Part shown: in pieces, positions 53,903 to 61,567 of the stretch | Layout: the number at the start of each line of letters is the position of its first letter | Numbering within the stretch: position 1 is the first letter of the stretch | From: Saccharothrix sp. ALI-22-I | GTDB taxonomy: Bacteria > Actinomycetota > Actinomycetes > Mycobacteriales > Pseudonocardiaceae | NCBI RefSeq assembly: GCF_001984175.1 | Contig: NZ_MTQP01000069.1 | Span: forward strand, 124,001-188,000 | DNA: 64,000 bases | Direction of reading: 5' to 3' | The notes under the pieces: model-generated | The model's database searches: none | What the model saw: the letters and a program-made list of their open reading frames with translations, nothing else | Told to the model about the DNA's origin: nothing | Position numbers and translations under genes: made by a program

Positions 53903-53944
53903 CAAGTCAAGACTTGTTTCGAACAGTTACGATCAGAATGATCG
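53903..53944. promoter_or_regulatory. Divergent promoter region with two palindromes
   Basis: Between the dehydrogenase and heparinase-like genes lies an AT-rich patch with CAAGTC-AA-GACTTG (53903-53916) and CGATCA-GAA-TGATCG (53930-53944), both perfect inverted repeats. CGATCAGAAT recurs at 57092. These are candidate sites for the DeoR-LacI hybrid regulator encoded downstream. Confidence 0.6.
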
Positions 53945-53969
53945 CGAGAGTGACCGAAAGCGGGCCGAG

Positions 53970-55901
53970 ATGATCAACGCCGGATCGAGCACCCACTGGT
54001 CGGGGTCCGCCCCGACCGCGGCGGGTCCGTTGTCAGCGGCCTGGGGCACCAGGGCGGAGGCACCGGCTCTCGTCGACGTGCTCCGGCCGGCTCCGACCGC
54101 CCTCCCCCCGCTCGGTGATCCGGGAGCGTGGCCGAACGCCGCCGCTCGACTGGCCGCCGTGCTCGACCAGGCCCGCGCCGAACGCGGCACGCCGTGGCCG
54201 CAGCCGACCGCCTCCCACTACGCCCGCTTCTTCCGCGACGGCAACCGCACCGCCTACGAGACTCCCGTGTTCGAGCACGACGACCGCCTCACCCGCGCGG
54301 CCCTCGCCGCCCTCGTCCTCGACAACGACGACTGGCTGGACGAGGTAGCGGACGGCGTCGTCCTCCTGTGCGAACGCAGCACCTGGTGCTGGTCCGCCCA
54401 CGAGGAGCACCACCGCACCCGCGGCGCCGTCGTGCCCGACCCCGACATCCCCTACCTGGACCTCGGCGCGGCGGGCGTCGCCGCCCAGCTGGCCTGGCTC
54501 GACCACGTCCTCGGTGACCGCCTCGACGTCCGCTGGCCCGGCCTGCGCGCCCGCGTGCGCCGCGAGGTCCGCACCCGCGTGCTCGACCCCTTCACCAACC
54601 GCCGCGACTGGCACTGGCTCGGCCTCGACGGCGACGTGCACAACTGGTGCCCGTGGATCTGCGGCAACGTCCTGGTCGCGGCCCTGCGCCTGGTCGACGA
54701 CGTCGCCGACCGGGCCGGGATCGTCGCCGAGACCGTGCGCGGCATCGACCGCTACCTCGCCGCGCTGCCCGCCGACGGCTCCATCGACGAGGGCTACGAG
54801 TACTGGTGGAACGGCGCGTGCCGCGCGTTGGAGGCGCTCGACGTCCTGGAGCACGCCACCGGCGGCGCGTTGTCCGCGACGGCGGTGCCCGTCGTGCGCG
54901 AGACCGTCGGCTTCCCGCACCGGATGCACCTCGGCGGCCCCTGGTACGTCAACCTCGCCGACGCCCGCGCCCGGCCGCCCGGCGGTCAGCCGTGGCACGT
55001 GCCGCAGCAGTGGGCCGGGCGCATCGGGGACCGGGACGCCGAACGCCACGCCGCCGCCCAGCGGGCCGACGCGGTCCCCGACCACACCGAGTTGGGGCGG
55101 GCCCTGCGCGACCTGGCCACCCCGGTGATCGAACGGGCAGGTGAACCGCTGGTCGGGAGCGTGTGGCTGCCCGGCACGCAGGTCGGTGTCGCCCGTCCCA
55201 CCGCCGGGTCGAACGCCGGGCCGACGCTGGTGGTCAAGGGCGGCCACAACGGCGAGAACCACAACCACAACGACGTCGGCAGCGTGATCGTGGCGGTGGA
55301 CGGCGTGCCCGTCGTGGTCGACGCCGGCCGCCCGACCTACACCAAGCAGACGTTCAGCCCCGACCGCTACGACATCTGGACGATGCAGAGCAGTTGGCAC
55401 AACGTCCCTGAAGTGCGCGGCACACCCCAGGGCACCGGGCGCGCCCACCACGCCCGGGACGTCACCGTCGAGGACACCCCCGACCGGTACCGGGTGCGGA
55501 TGGACCTCGCCCCCGCCTACCCCGTGCCGGCACTGCGGTCCTGGTGGCGCACCGCGACCCTGCACCGCGACCGGCACCGGGTGACGATCGAGGACGAGTG
55601 GGACTTCGCCGACGGCGCTGACGACGCTGACGACGGCGGTGTGCCGTCGACGCTGCACTACCTGCTCGCCGGCCGCGTCACGCTCGACTCACCGGGACGG
55701 CTGTTCGTCCATCCACCAGGTGAGACGCGCGCTACGCTCATCGCCTGGAATCCGAGCCTGGCCTCGGCCGACCTGACGTTGCGCGAACTGGACGACCCGC
55801 TGCTCACGACCGTCTGGGGGGAGAAGCTGACCCGGCTGGAGCTGCACCTGCCCGACACGGCGCGAGGTGGCCTCGTGATCACAGTGGAGGTGTCCGCATG
55901 A
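53970..55901 (+). CDS. Heparinase II/III-like polysaccharide lyase
   Basis: This 643-residue protein without signal peptide has an N-terminal alpha/alpha toroid (LAALVLDNDDWLDEVADGVV, WHWLGLDGDVHNWCPWICGN, IDEGYEYWWNGACRALEALD) and a C-terminal beta-sandwich carrying the heparinase II/III signature HNGENHNHNDVGS (about residue 430) and VVVDAGRPTYTKQTF. Family members cleave uronate-containing glycans by beta-elimination. Being cytosolic, it would act on oligosaccharides brought in by ABC system 2. It is transcribed divergently from that operon and overlaps the regulator gene by 4 bp. ATG 53970 is the first good start. Confidence 0.85.
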   Translation: MINAGSSTHWSGSAPTAAGPLSAAWGTRAEAPALVDVLRPAPTALPPLGDPGAWPNAAARLAAVLDQARAERGTPWPQPTASHYARFFRDGNRTAYETPVFEHDDRLTRAALAALVLDNDDWLDEVADGVVLLCERSTWCWSAHEEHHRTRGAVVPDPDIPYLDLGAAGVAAQLAWLDHVLGDRLDVRWPGLRARVRREVRTRVLDPFTNRRDWHWLGLDGDVHNWCPWICGNVLVAALRLVDDVADRAGIVAETVRGIDRYLAALPADGSIDEGYEYWWNGACRALEALDVLEHATGGALSATAVPVVRETVGFPHRMHLGGPWYVNLADARARPPGGQPWHVPQQWAGRIGDRDAERHAAAQRADAVPDHTELGRALRDLATPVIERAGEPLVGSVWLPGTQVGVARPTAGSNAGPTLVVKGGHNGENHNHNDVGSVIVAVDGVPVVVDAGRPTYTKQTFSPDRYDIWTMQSSWHNVPEVRGTPQGTGRAHHARDVTVEDTPDRYRVRMDLAPAYPVPALRSWWRTATLHRDRHRVTIEDEWDFADGADDADDGGVPSTLHYLLAGRVTLDSPGRLFVHPPGETRATLIAWNPSLASADLTLRELDDPLLTTVWGEKLTRLELHLPDTARGGLVITVEVSA

Positions 55902-57055
55902 CGACGTCGGAGTCGTCCGCCATGCTCCCGTCGGAGCGGCGCGCCAAGGTCGTGGAGCTGTTGCGCAGGCGCGGCACCGTGCGCGTGCACGATCTCGCCG
56001 ACGAGCTGGACGTCTCGGCGATCACCGTGCGCCGCGACATCTCCCTGCTGGCCGAGCAAGGCCTGGTCCGGCGCGTCCGGGGCGGCGCCACGGTCACCGC
56101 GGCCGCACCGGTCGGCGTCCGGCCGGCGGCGTACCCGGCCGAGCCGAACAGCAGCGCCTTGCTCATCACCGAGCGCCGTCAACCCGCGCCACAACCCCGG
56201 GACCGCCCCGCGCAACTGACCCTGGGCATGGTCGTCCCGTCGCTGGACTACTACTACCCGGACGTGATCAAGGGCGCGCGCGAGGCGGCGGCCGAGGCGG
56301 ACGTGCGGATCGTGTTGCGCGGCGCCACCTACGAGGCCGCCGACGAGCGCCGCCAACTCGCCGCGCTGGTCGAGACGGTCGGCGTGGACGGACTGCTCGT
56401 GGTCCCGACGACCACCGGTGACGAGGGCGAGGCCCTGGTGCGGTGGCTGCGGTCGGTGGACGTGCCGGTCGTGCTGATAGAGCGCACACCGGCCGACAGC
56501 TACCACGACGCGGTCGAGTCCGTGGTCAGCGATCACGCACGCGGCGCCGCGATGGCCGTGCGCCACCTCGCCGAACGCGGCCACCGGCGCATCGGCCTGA
56601 GCACCACGCTGGCCAGCCCGACCGCGCCGCACATCCGGCAGGGCTGGCGTGACGCGTGCGAACGGTTCGGACTCCCGCTCGACGGCACCCCGGACGTGCG
56701 CACGGTGGACCGATGGGACACCGCCTGGCCGGCCGACCTCGACGCCCTGCTGGACTCCTGCCTCGCCTCCGGCACGACGGCGCTGCTCGTGCACTCCGAC
56801 CCGGAGGCGATCTCGCTCGTGGAGCGGTGTCAGGAACGCGGGATCAGGGTGCCGCAGGACCTGGCGCTGGTCACCTACGACGACGAATGGGCCGAACTGT
56901 CCGATCCGCCGCTGACCGCGGTCCGGCCGCCGAAGGCCGCCGTCGGCCGGGCCGCCGTGACGCTGCTCGCCGCCCGACTCCACGACCCCGATCCGCACCG
57001 ACCCGCGCACCGCATCGTGATAGAGCCGCAGCTGATCGTCCGCTCGTCGTCCTGA
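55898..57055 (+). CDS. Hybrid regulator: DeoR-type HTH fused to a LacI-type sensor domain
   Basis: This 385-residue regulator begins with a DeoR winged helix (ERRAKVVELLRRRGTVRVHD, then LDVSAITVRRDISLLAEQGL, residues 12-65). After a linker comes a periplasmic-binding-protein sensor like that of LacI repressors (LTLGMVVPSLDYYYPDVIKG, VDGLLVVPTT, LALVTYDDEWAELSDPPLTA). The usual DeoR sugar-phosphate domain is replaced, so it likely senses a free oligosaccharide. Its start overlaps the heparinase-like stop (ATGA). It probably controls the divergent promoter at 53840-53969; CGATCA-type repeats are present there and just past its own stop. Confidence 0.88.
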   Translation: MTTSESSAMLPSERRAKVVELLRRRGTVRVHDLADELDVSAITVRRDISLLAEQGLVRRVRGGATVTAAAPVGVRPAAYPAEPNSSALLITERRQPAPQPRDRPAQLTLGMVVPSLDYYYPDVIKGAREAAAEADVRIVLRGATYEAADERRQLAALVETVGVDGLLVVPTTTGDEGEALVRWLRSVDVPVVLIERTPADSYHDAVESVVSDHARGAAMAVRHLAERGHRRIGLSTTLASPTAPHIRQGWRDACERFGLPLDGTPDVRTVDRWDTAWPADLDALLDSCLASGTTALLVHSDPEAISLVERCQERGIRVPQDLALVTYDDEWAELSDPPLTAVRPPKAAVGRAAVTLLAARLHDPDPHRPAHRIVIEPQLIVRSSS

Positions 57056-57081
57056 ATTCTTGACTCACGGACGCGTTCCTT

Positions 57082-57107
57082 CGATCAAAAGCGATCAGAA
57101 TCGATCG
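57082..57107. promoter_or_regulatory. Three CGATC-type repeats on a 10-bp period
   Basis: CGATCA, CGATCA and CGATCG start at 57082, 57092 and 57102, exactly one helical turn apart. The middle unit (CGATCAGAAT) matches the palindrome at 53930-53939. They lie 26 bp after the hybrid regulator stop and may be a second binding site of that protein. Confidence 0.5.
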
Positions 57108-57123
57108 CGCCTCCCCGGAACGG

Positions 57124-57300
57124 TCAGACGTGCCAGGCGCCCTGCGCGGCAGCGGCCTTCGCGTAGTCGGAGAAGTTCCGGAGAGGCCGACCGAGGACGC
57201 GCCGCCCGTCCTCGGTCAGCGCGGCGACAGCCACCTCCGCGATGTCCTCGGCATCGATGAACGCCTCCTTGCCGTCCCCGGCCGGCAGCCGCAGCTCACC
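57124..57300 (-). pseudogene. NmrA/SDR-type NAD(P)-binding protein, C-terminal stump
   Basis: The minus strand encodes GELRLPAGDGKEAFIDAEDI, then AEVAVAALTED and FSDYAKAAAAQGAW to a stop at 57124, the C-terminal third of an NmrA-like atypical short-chain dehydrogenase. Upstream of 57300 the homology ends and the sequence becomes part of the facing AraC fragment. The NAD-binding Rossmann start is gone, so the product cannot be active. Confidence 0.7.
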
Positions 57301-57310
57301 GCCCGCCCAC

Positions 57311-57631
57311 CGGTGGACACTGGAGTCACTGGCCGCGAAGACCGGCGTGTCCAAGGCGAACCTGGTCCGGCGCTTCACCGCGCTGATGGACCGACCACCC
57401 ATGGCCTACCTGCGGGAATGGCGCCTCACCCTGGCCGCAGACCTGCTGCGCGAGCCCGAGGTGACGCTCGCCGCCGTGGCCGGTCACGTCGGGTTCTCCA
57501 CACCTTTCGCGCTGAGCGCGGCGTTCAAGAGGGAACGCGGCATCAGCCCGACCGAGTACCGGACCGGCACGGCGCCGACGCGTGCTCCAACGCCCTCCGG
57601 AAGCCGACGCGGGGTCGTCACCGAGCCGTAG
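57311..57631 (+). pseudogene. AraC-family regulator, C-terminal HTH stump
   Basis: From 57311 the plus strand encodes an AraC DNA-binding domain: RWTLESLAAKTGVSKANLVR, RPPMAYLREWRLTLAADLLR, VAGHVGFSTPFALSAAFKRE and GISPTEYR. The N-terminal cupin/sensor half is missing. A start at 57242 would read antisense residues of the SDR stump. With that stump it marks a deletion that removed a divergent promoter and both gene starts. Confidence 0.75.
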
Positions 57632-57655
57632 TGATTACGGCCGGTCAGCGGTGGA

Positions 57656-58288
57656 TCAGAGGTTGGCGTGGGCGGTGCGGATGGACTGCTCGGCTTGGGC
57701 GTCGCGGAACTCGAAGGTCGAGCCGTCCGGGAACCCGATCCGCACGAACCACTCCGGCCCGACCTGCCGCCCCAGCGGCACGGCCTCCAGGCGTGCCGTG
57801 CCCACCGGTGCGTCCCACCAGGTCACCAGCGGCGCGACGTCGGGCTGTGACTGGCCCAGCGCGCGGACGCGGCCCAGCAGGCCGCCCGACGCCGGTGCGG
57901 CGGGCCTGGTCACCTCGCCGTCCACGACCAGCGCCAGCCGCCGGTTGGTCAGCACCAGCCGGCACTCGTCGCGGCCCGCCGTGAACAGGTCGGCCCAACG
58001 GACGGCCGCCTGGTCCGGGCGCTGCGCGTGCGCCCAGGCCCACACCGCCGGGTCGTGCACCCACTCGTCGTTGTGGAACCGCCCCTCCCCGACCGCACGG
58101 GTCGGCAACGGCCACTCGGGCTCGGGCACCTCCAGCGCGGCCGCGCCGGTCCGGTGCGGCACCGTGCGGGACGGTCCGACCGTGCTGCCGACGTGGCCCT
58201 CGGGGTCGACCACCCACACCACCTGCTCGCCGGGCCCGACCCAGCGCTGCTGGGCGATCTCACCGATCTTCAGCCTGTTCTTGGGCAC
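57656..58288 (-). CDS. Hypothetical protein of the type VII-associated operon
   Basis: I do not recognise this 210-residue soluble protein by a named domain. It begins VPKNRLKIGEIAQQRWVGPG, has the segments DECRLVLTNRRLALVVDGEV and PEWFVRIGFPDGSTFEFRDA, and is probably all-beta, perhaps PH-like. GTG 58288 follows AGAGGACGG. It shares the architecture of the next gene (a FPDGS/LVDGS strand near the end), so the two may be paralogues. It is the last gene of a five-gene unit with EspC- and WXG-type proteins. Confidence 0.65.
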   Translation of the reverse strand: MPKNRLKIGEIAQQRWVGPGEQVVWVVDPEGHVGSTVGPSRTVPHRTGAAALEVPEPEWPLPTRAVGEGRFHNDEWVHDPAVWAWAHAQRPDQAAVRWADLFTAGRDECRLVLTNRRLALVVDGEVTRPAAPASGGLLGRVRALGQSQPDVAPLVTWWDAPVGTARLEAVPLGRQVGPEWFVRIGFPDGSTFEFRDAQAEQSIRTAHANL

Positions 58289-58298
58289 GTCCCGTCCT

Positions 58299-58988
58299 CT
58301 ACCGGCCGTTGACCAGGGCGAGCAACCGCTGCGCGTGCGCGGGCTCGTGCCCGGCGACGACGTCGATGCCCGATCCGTCCACCAGCGACACCCGCAGCAC
58401 GTGAACCCGACCGTCCGCGTAGTCGTGGGGCAGCTTGCGTTCCGCGCCGGCGACCCCGGTGATCCGGTCACGCGGCACCTCGACCACGGACACGACGCCG
58501 GCCGTTTCGATCGGGACGTGAGGCGGATACGGGCTCTTGCCCGCCAATGCGTCACGCGCGTTCTTCGCGAAGCCCCAGACCTGGTCGAGTAGCGACTTCT
58601 CCGGTTCCGACCCGGTCACCGCGCTTTCGGGTTCGGTGCGGACCCAGGCCATCCGGCGCGGTGTCAGCACCCACCAGGCGAAGGTGGAGTCCCGCACGGC
58701 CAATCCCGCTCCGACCGCCACCGTGTCGGGGCTCGGCCCGAACACCACGGCACTCGGTGGCGACGCGAGCTCGTTGCGGTCGCGAGGGCCACCGGAGGCC
58801 ACGGCCGCCGTCGCCGTGCCCAACGCGCGCAGTGCTTTGCCGCCGAGACCGCGTTCCGGCTTCCCCCACCAGTCCAGACCGCCGACGTCGAAGTGGGAAC
58901 TGGTCGAGCCGACGAAAGTGCACAGCAGGATCGGCTCGTCCGGCGCGCACCACGACTGCCGGAGGGCCAACGCCCCATCCAGTTTCAC
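58299..58988 (-). CDS. Hypothetical protein of the type VII-associated operon
   Basis: This 229-residue protein is not assigned to a family. Visible features are DEPILLCTFVGSTSSHFDVG at the start, FAWWVLTPRRMAWVRTEPES in the middle and VSLVDGSGIDVVAGHEPAHA at the end, a pattern of beta strands like a PH-type fold. No signal or membrane segment is seen. GTG 58988 overlaps the stop of the WXG-type gene (GTGA), so it is translated with it and may act as a partner or chaperone. Confidence 0.65.
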   Translation of the reverse strand: MKLDGALALRQSWCAPDEPILLCTFVGSTSSHFDVGGLDWWGKPERGLGGKALRALGTATAAVASGGPRDRNELASPPSAVVFGPSPDTVAVGAGLAVRDSTFAWWVLTPRRMAWVRTEPESAVTGSEPEKSLLDQVWGFAKNARDALAGKSPYPPHVPIETAGVVSVVEVPRDRITGVAGAERKLPHDYADGRVHVLRVSLVDGSGIDVVAGHEPAHAQRLLALVNGR

Positions 58989-60118
58989 CAGTTGAACCCG
59001 CGTTCCTGCGTTTCCCGGCGTTCCTCTTCGGACGGTTTGTTCTGCGCGGCGTCGTACGCCTCTTGGGTGCCGAACTTGATGCCGCCGTCGATCGCGGCGT
59101 CCACCCCGGCCTTGGTCGCGGCCGTGCCGAACGTGGTGCTGCCGCCGAGCATGCCGGTCAGGACGGTCTGGCTGATGTTGCCCGCCAACGCGCCCTCGCC
59201 GGTGACGCCCTGCATGAACCGGTTCCCCGTGGTCGAAGCCAACGTGAGGTCGTCCGCCCTGGTCACGATGTTGGCCGTGCTGCCGGCTTGGCGGGCCGCC
59301 CACTGCTGGGCCATGTTGCCGCCGCGCAGGCCGTTCATCCGCTGGATGACCTGCCGCAGCGGCCCGCGCAGCCGCACCAGCAACGCCTCCAGCTTCTTCA
59401 TGATCTTGAACAACTCCATCTGGAGTTTCGTCACCCGCATGGTGATCCGGACGCCGGTGCTGCCCACCTGCACCGTGGTCGTGGCGCCCGCCGCGGCGAC
59501 CGACCCGCCCGCGGTGATCCACGACGCCGCCAGCGCGGCCAGCCACTGCACGATCAGGCCGATGATCAGCTCGGTCAGGATCTGGATCACGAACTCGACG
59601 AACATGTCGAACAGGTCGGCGATCATGTCCAGGGTCTCTTTGAGCCCGCGCACGTCCTCCGCGAGCGCCGAGACCCCGCCGCTGAACTCGGTGATCTGGT
59701 TGCGGAACGCGTCGCCCGCCGAGCCGACCCACATGCCGCTGGTGGTGTCGGCGCGCTTCTGCTCGGCCTCGGCGACCTCGTCCAACCAGGTCGCCACCTG
59801 CTCCCAGCCGTTGCCGGTGGCGCGCATCTGCTCCGGATCGCCGATCGCCCACTCGGCGATCTCGATCAACGGGCTGAGCACGATCGACACCAGGAAACCC
59901 AGGCCGTTGTCCAGCAGCGCCTGGCCGGGGCTGGCGATGGTCTGGAGCAGCTCCATCCGGCCGGAGATCGTCGCCGCGGCCATCTGCGGCGGGCTGGTGG
60001 CGTCGGCCAGGTCCTGCACGGCCCCGATACCGGAGCTGCCGCGCCCGGCCGCCTGCTCGAACCAGTTCTTCTGCTCGCCGCCGTTGAGGTCGGCGAACGT
60101 GCCCGGCCCGGCGTTCAC
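58985..60118 (-). CDS. WXG100-like large protein, probable type VII secretion substrate
   Basis: This 377-residue protein starts with about 95 helical residues, then a WXG100-like helical hairpin with MWVGSAGDAFRNQITEFSGG (W-V-G turn near residue 130). A hydrophobic stretch follows (FVEFVIQILTELIIGLIVQW, LAALAASWIT) and a Gly/Ala/Thr-rich C-terminal region ending in a charged tail. The layout matches actinobacterial ESX-type substrates of the long WXG/PPE-like class. No toxin domain is recognised at the end. GTG 60118 overlaps the EspC-like gene stop by 4 bp. The ESX ATPase and membrane genes are not in the window. Confidence 0.75.
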   Translation of the reverse strand: MNAGPGTFADLNGGEQKNWFEQAAGRGSSGIGAVQDLADATSPPQMAAATISGRMELLQTIASPGQALLDNGLGFLVSIVLSPLIEIAEWAIGDPEQMRATGNGWEQVATWLDEVAEAEQKRADTTSGMWVGSAGDAFRNQITEFSGGVSALAEDVRGLKETLDMIADLFDMFVEFVIQILTELIIGLIVQWLAALAASWITAGGSVAAAGATTTVQVGSTGVRITMRVTKLQMELFKIMKKLEALLVRLRGPLRQVIQRMNGLRGGNMAQQWAARQAGSTANIVTRADDLTLASTTGNRFMQGVTGEGALAGNISQTVLTGMLGGSTTFGTAATKAGVDAAIDGGIKFGTQEAYDAAQNKPSEEERRETQERGFNW

Positions 60119-60441
60119 CGGCCACCGCCCAGGCCGTTACCGATCTGCGTCAACGCCTGCGAGATGCCGTCGTCGACACCCTGGTACACCTCGAAGCTCT
60201 GCCTGAGCTGGTCACCGGTCTGCTTCAGGAACTCCTGCGCATCGGTGGCCAGCTGCCGGCACTCGTCCAGGCTGGAGAAGTAGCCGCTGCTCAGCCCCAC
60301 CGCGTCACCGATCGGCCCGAAGCACTGGTCGTCCACCCTGGCCTGCTCCAGCAGCCCGGCCAACGTGCCGAACTTCTCGGCCAGGCTCTCGCTGCCCTCG
60401 GCGAAGGCGGTCAACGCCTCCGGCATGACGTGAAATGTCAC
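60115..60441 (-). CDS. EspC-like type VII secretion-associated protein
   Basis: This 108-residue helical protein (MTFHVMPEALTAFAEGSESL, then GYFSSLDECRQLATDAQEFL) matches the size and helical hairpin pattern of the EspC/ESX-1-associated family, small partners exported with WXG-type proteins. It contains the typical Y-x-x-x-D/E-like spacing in its last helix region (YQGVDDGISQALTQIG). It overlaps the WXG-like gene by 4 bp and starts 10 bp after the YbaB-like stop, so the three are one operon. Confidence 0.75.
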   Translation of the reverse strand: MTFHVMPEALTAFAEGSESLAEKFGTLAGLLEQARVDDQCFGPIGDAVGLSSGYFSSLDECRQLATDAQEFLKQTGDQLRQSFEVYQGVDDGISQALTQIGNGLGGGR

Positions 60442-60451
60442 CCTGTCCCCC

Positions 60452-61009
60452 TCAGCGCAGGTACGTGCTCGGTGGTTCCTCGTCGTCTTCGACCACCGGA
60501 CGGGGCGGACGGTTCCCTGGCATCTGAGTCGGCGGCTGGAACGGCTGGAACGGCTGCGGCGGCCCGGCAGGCGGCCCAGCAGGCGGCCCGGCGGCCGGTG
60601 GAGCGGTCTGCGGCGCGGGAGGCGCTCCCGGGGGCGGCGGCGCGGACGGCATGATCGGCTGCACCCCGGACGCCGCCATCCCCTGCTTGAACTCCTGCAA
60701 CCGATCGCCCAGGATCGGCGCCACCGCGGCGTCGAGCTGCTGCGCGGCGTTCTGCGTGGCCATCCGGATCGCGTCCAGGATCTCCTGCTGCAACGCCACG
60801 TGCGACCGGGACATGGCCGCGGGCGACAGTTGCAGTCCCAGCACCGCCCCGGACGGCGCGGCGGTCACCGTGACCGACCCGTCCCGGCTGCGCCCCACCC
60901 CGCGCAGGTCCTTCATCGCTTCCTGCAACTGGCCGGCCTTGGCCGCCTGCTCCTGGAACGAACGCATCATCGCCTGCAGCCTCTGCTGCCCATCCACCAC
61001 CGCACGCAC
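60452..61009 (-). CDS. YbaB/EbfC-family DNA-binding protein with Pro-rich tail
   Basis: This 185-residue protein has an N-terminal YbaB/EbfC domain (residues about 1-105; RLQAMMRSFQEQAAKAGQLQ, GSVTVTAAPSGAVLGLQLSP). The Pro-rich C-terminal tail (SAPPPPGAPPAPQTAPPAAG, then QPFQPFQPP) ends in an acidic patch. YbaB proteins bind DNA as tweezer-like dimers. In actinomycetes, tailed versions often precede EspC/WXG genes and may have a role in that system. It is the first gene of the operon. Confidence 0.8.
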   Translation of the reverse strand: MRAVVDGQQRLQAMMRSFQEQAAKAGQLQEAMKDLRGVGRSRDGSVTVTAAPSGAVLGLQLSPAAMSRSHVALQQEILDAIRMATQNAAQQLDAAVAPILGDRLQEFKQGMAASGVQPIMPSAPPPPGAPPAPQTAPPAAGPPAGPPAGPPQPFQPFQPPTQMPGNRPPRPVVEDDEEPPSTYLR

Positions 61010-61149
61010 CCCCGGAGCCCTTGACGTCTCGGCGCAACCAGGCTAGCGGACTGCTCCGAAGCGCATACCCAAGTCCGTCACGTCTCCACGGCCGATCTCG
61101 TCGCTATCGTGGTCGTGACGGGCGGGTCCGACGGGCGACTTGGGGGAAC

Positions 61150-61422
61150 ATGAACGGCGTGACGCGGTACCTGCCCGCGAAGGACCGCCCGGGCAAAGCC
61201 GCTTGGCTGGGACCGATCTCGTTGTGCCTGGGGCTGCTCAGCTGGCCGACACCGGCCGGCGGTCCGATCCTGGCGGTCAGCGCCGTGATCTGCGGCACGC
61301 TGTCGATGACCACCAGGACCGAGTACCGACTCGACTGGACCGCCATCACCGGCACCACTATCGGCGCTCTCCAACTCCTGCTCTCGCTGATGCTGCTGGC
61401 CATGGCCGCCGGCGGACACTGA
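61150..61422 (+). CDS. Small membrane protein, DUF4190-like
   Basis: This 90-residue protein has two or three membrane helices (AWLGPISLCLGLLSWPTPAG, ILAVSAVICGTLSM, GTTIGALQLLLSLMLLAMAA) separated by a short loop TRTEYRLDW, the layout of DUF4190-like proteins. GGGGGAA precedes the ATG at 61150. It is divergent from the type VII-associated operon, 140 bp away. The function is unknown. Confidence 0.7.
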   Translation: MNGVTRYLPAKDRPGKAAWLGPISLCLGLLSWPTPAGGPILAVSAVICGTLSMTTRTEYRLDWTAITGTTIGALQLLLSLMLLAMAAGGH

Positions 61423-61490
61423 CCCGGAACCGCGGGTCGCCCCATTCAGGCATTCAATGGTCGGCGTAACAAAATGTAACCGCACGACCT

Positions 61491-61539
61491 GCTGCCTGCT
61501 GCCTGCTGCCTGCTGCCTGCCGCCTGCCGCCTGCCGCCT
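61491..61539. repeat. 7-bp tandem repeat array (GCYGCCT)7
   Basis: Four copies of GCTGCCT followed by three of GCCGCCT run without interruption between two converging genes. The unit change is clustered, which suggests growth by slippage. It is not coding on either strand as far as can be judged. Confidence 0.9.
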
Positions 61540-61567
61540 GCCAATGCGGAATAGAGCGGAATCGGTT

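Noticed and set aside
61491..61539. CRISPR-like array
   Set aside because: The units are contiguous heptamers without spacers, and no cas gene is present.
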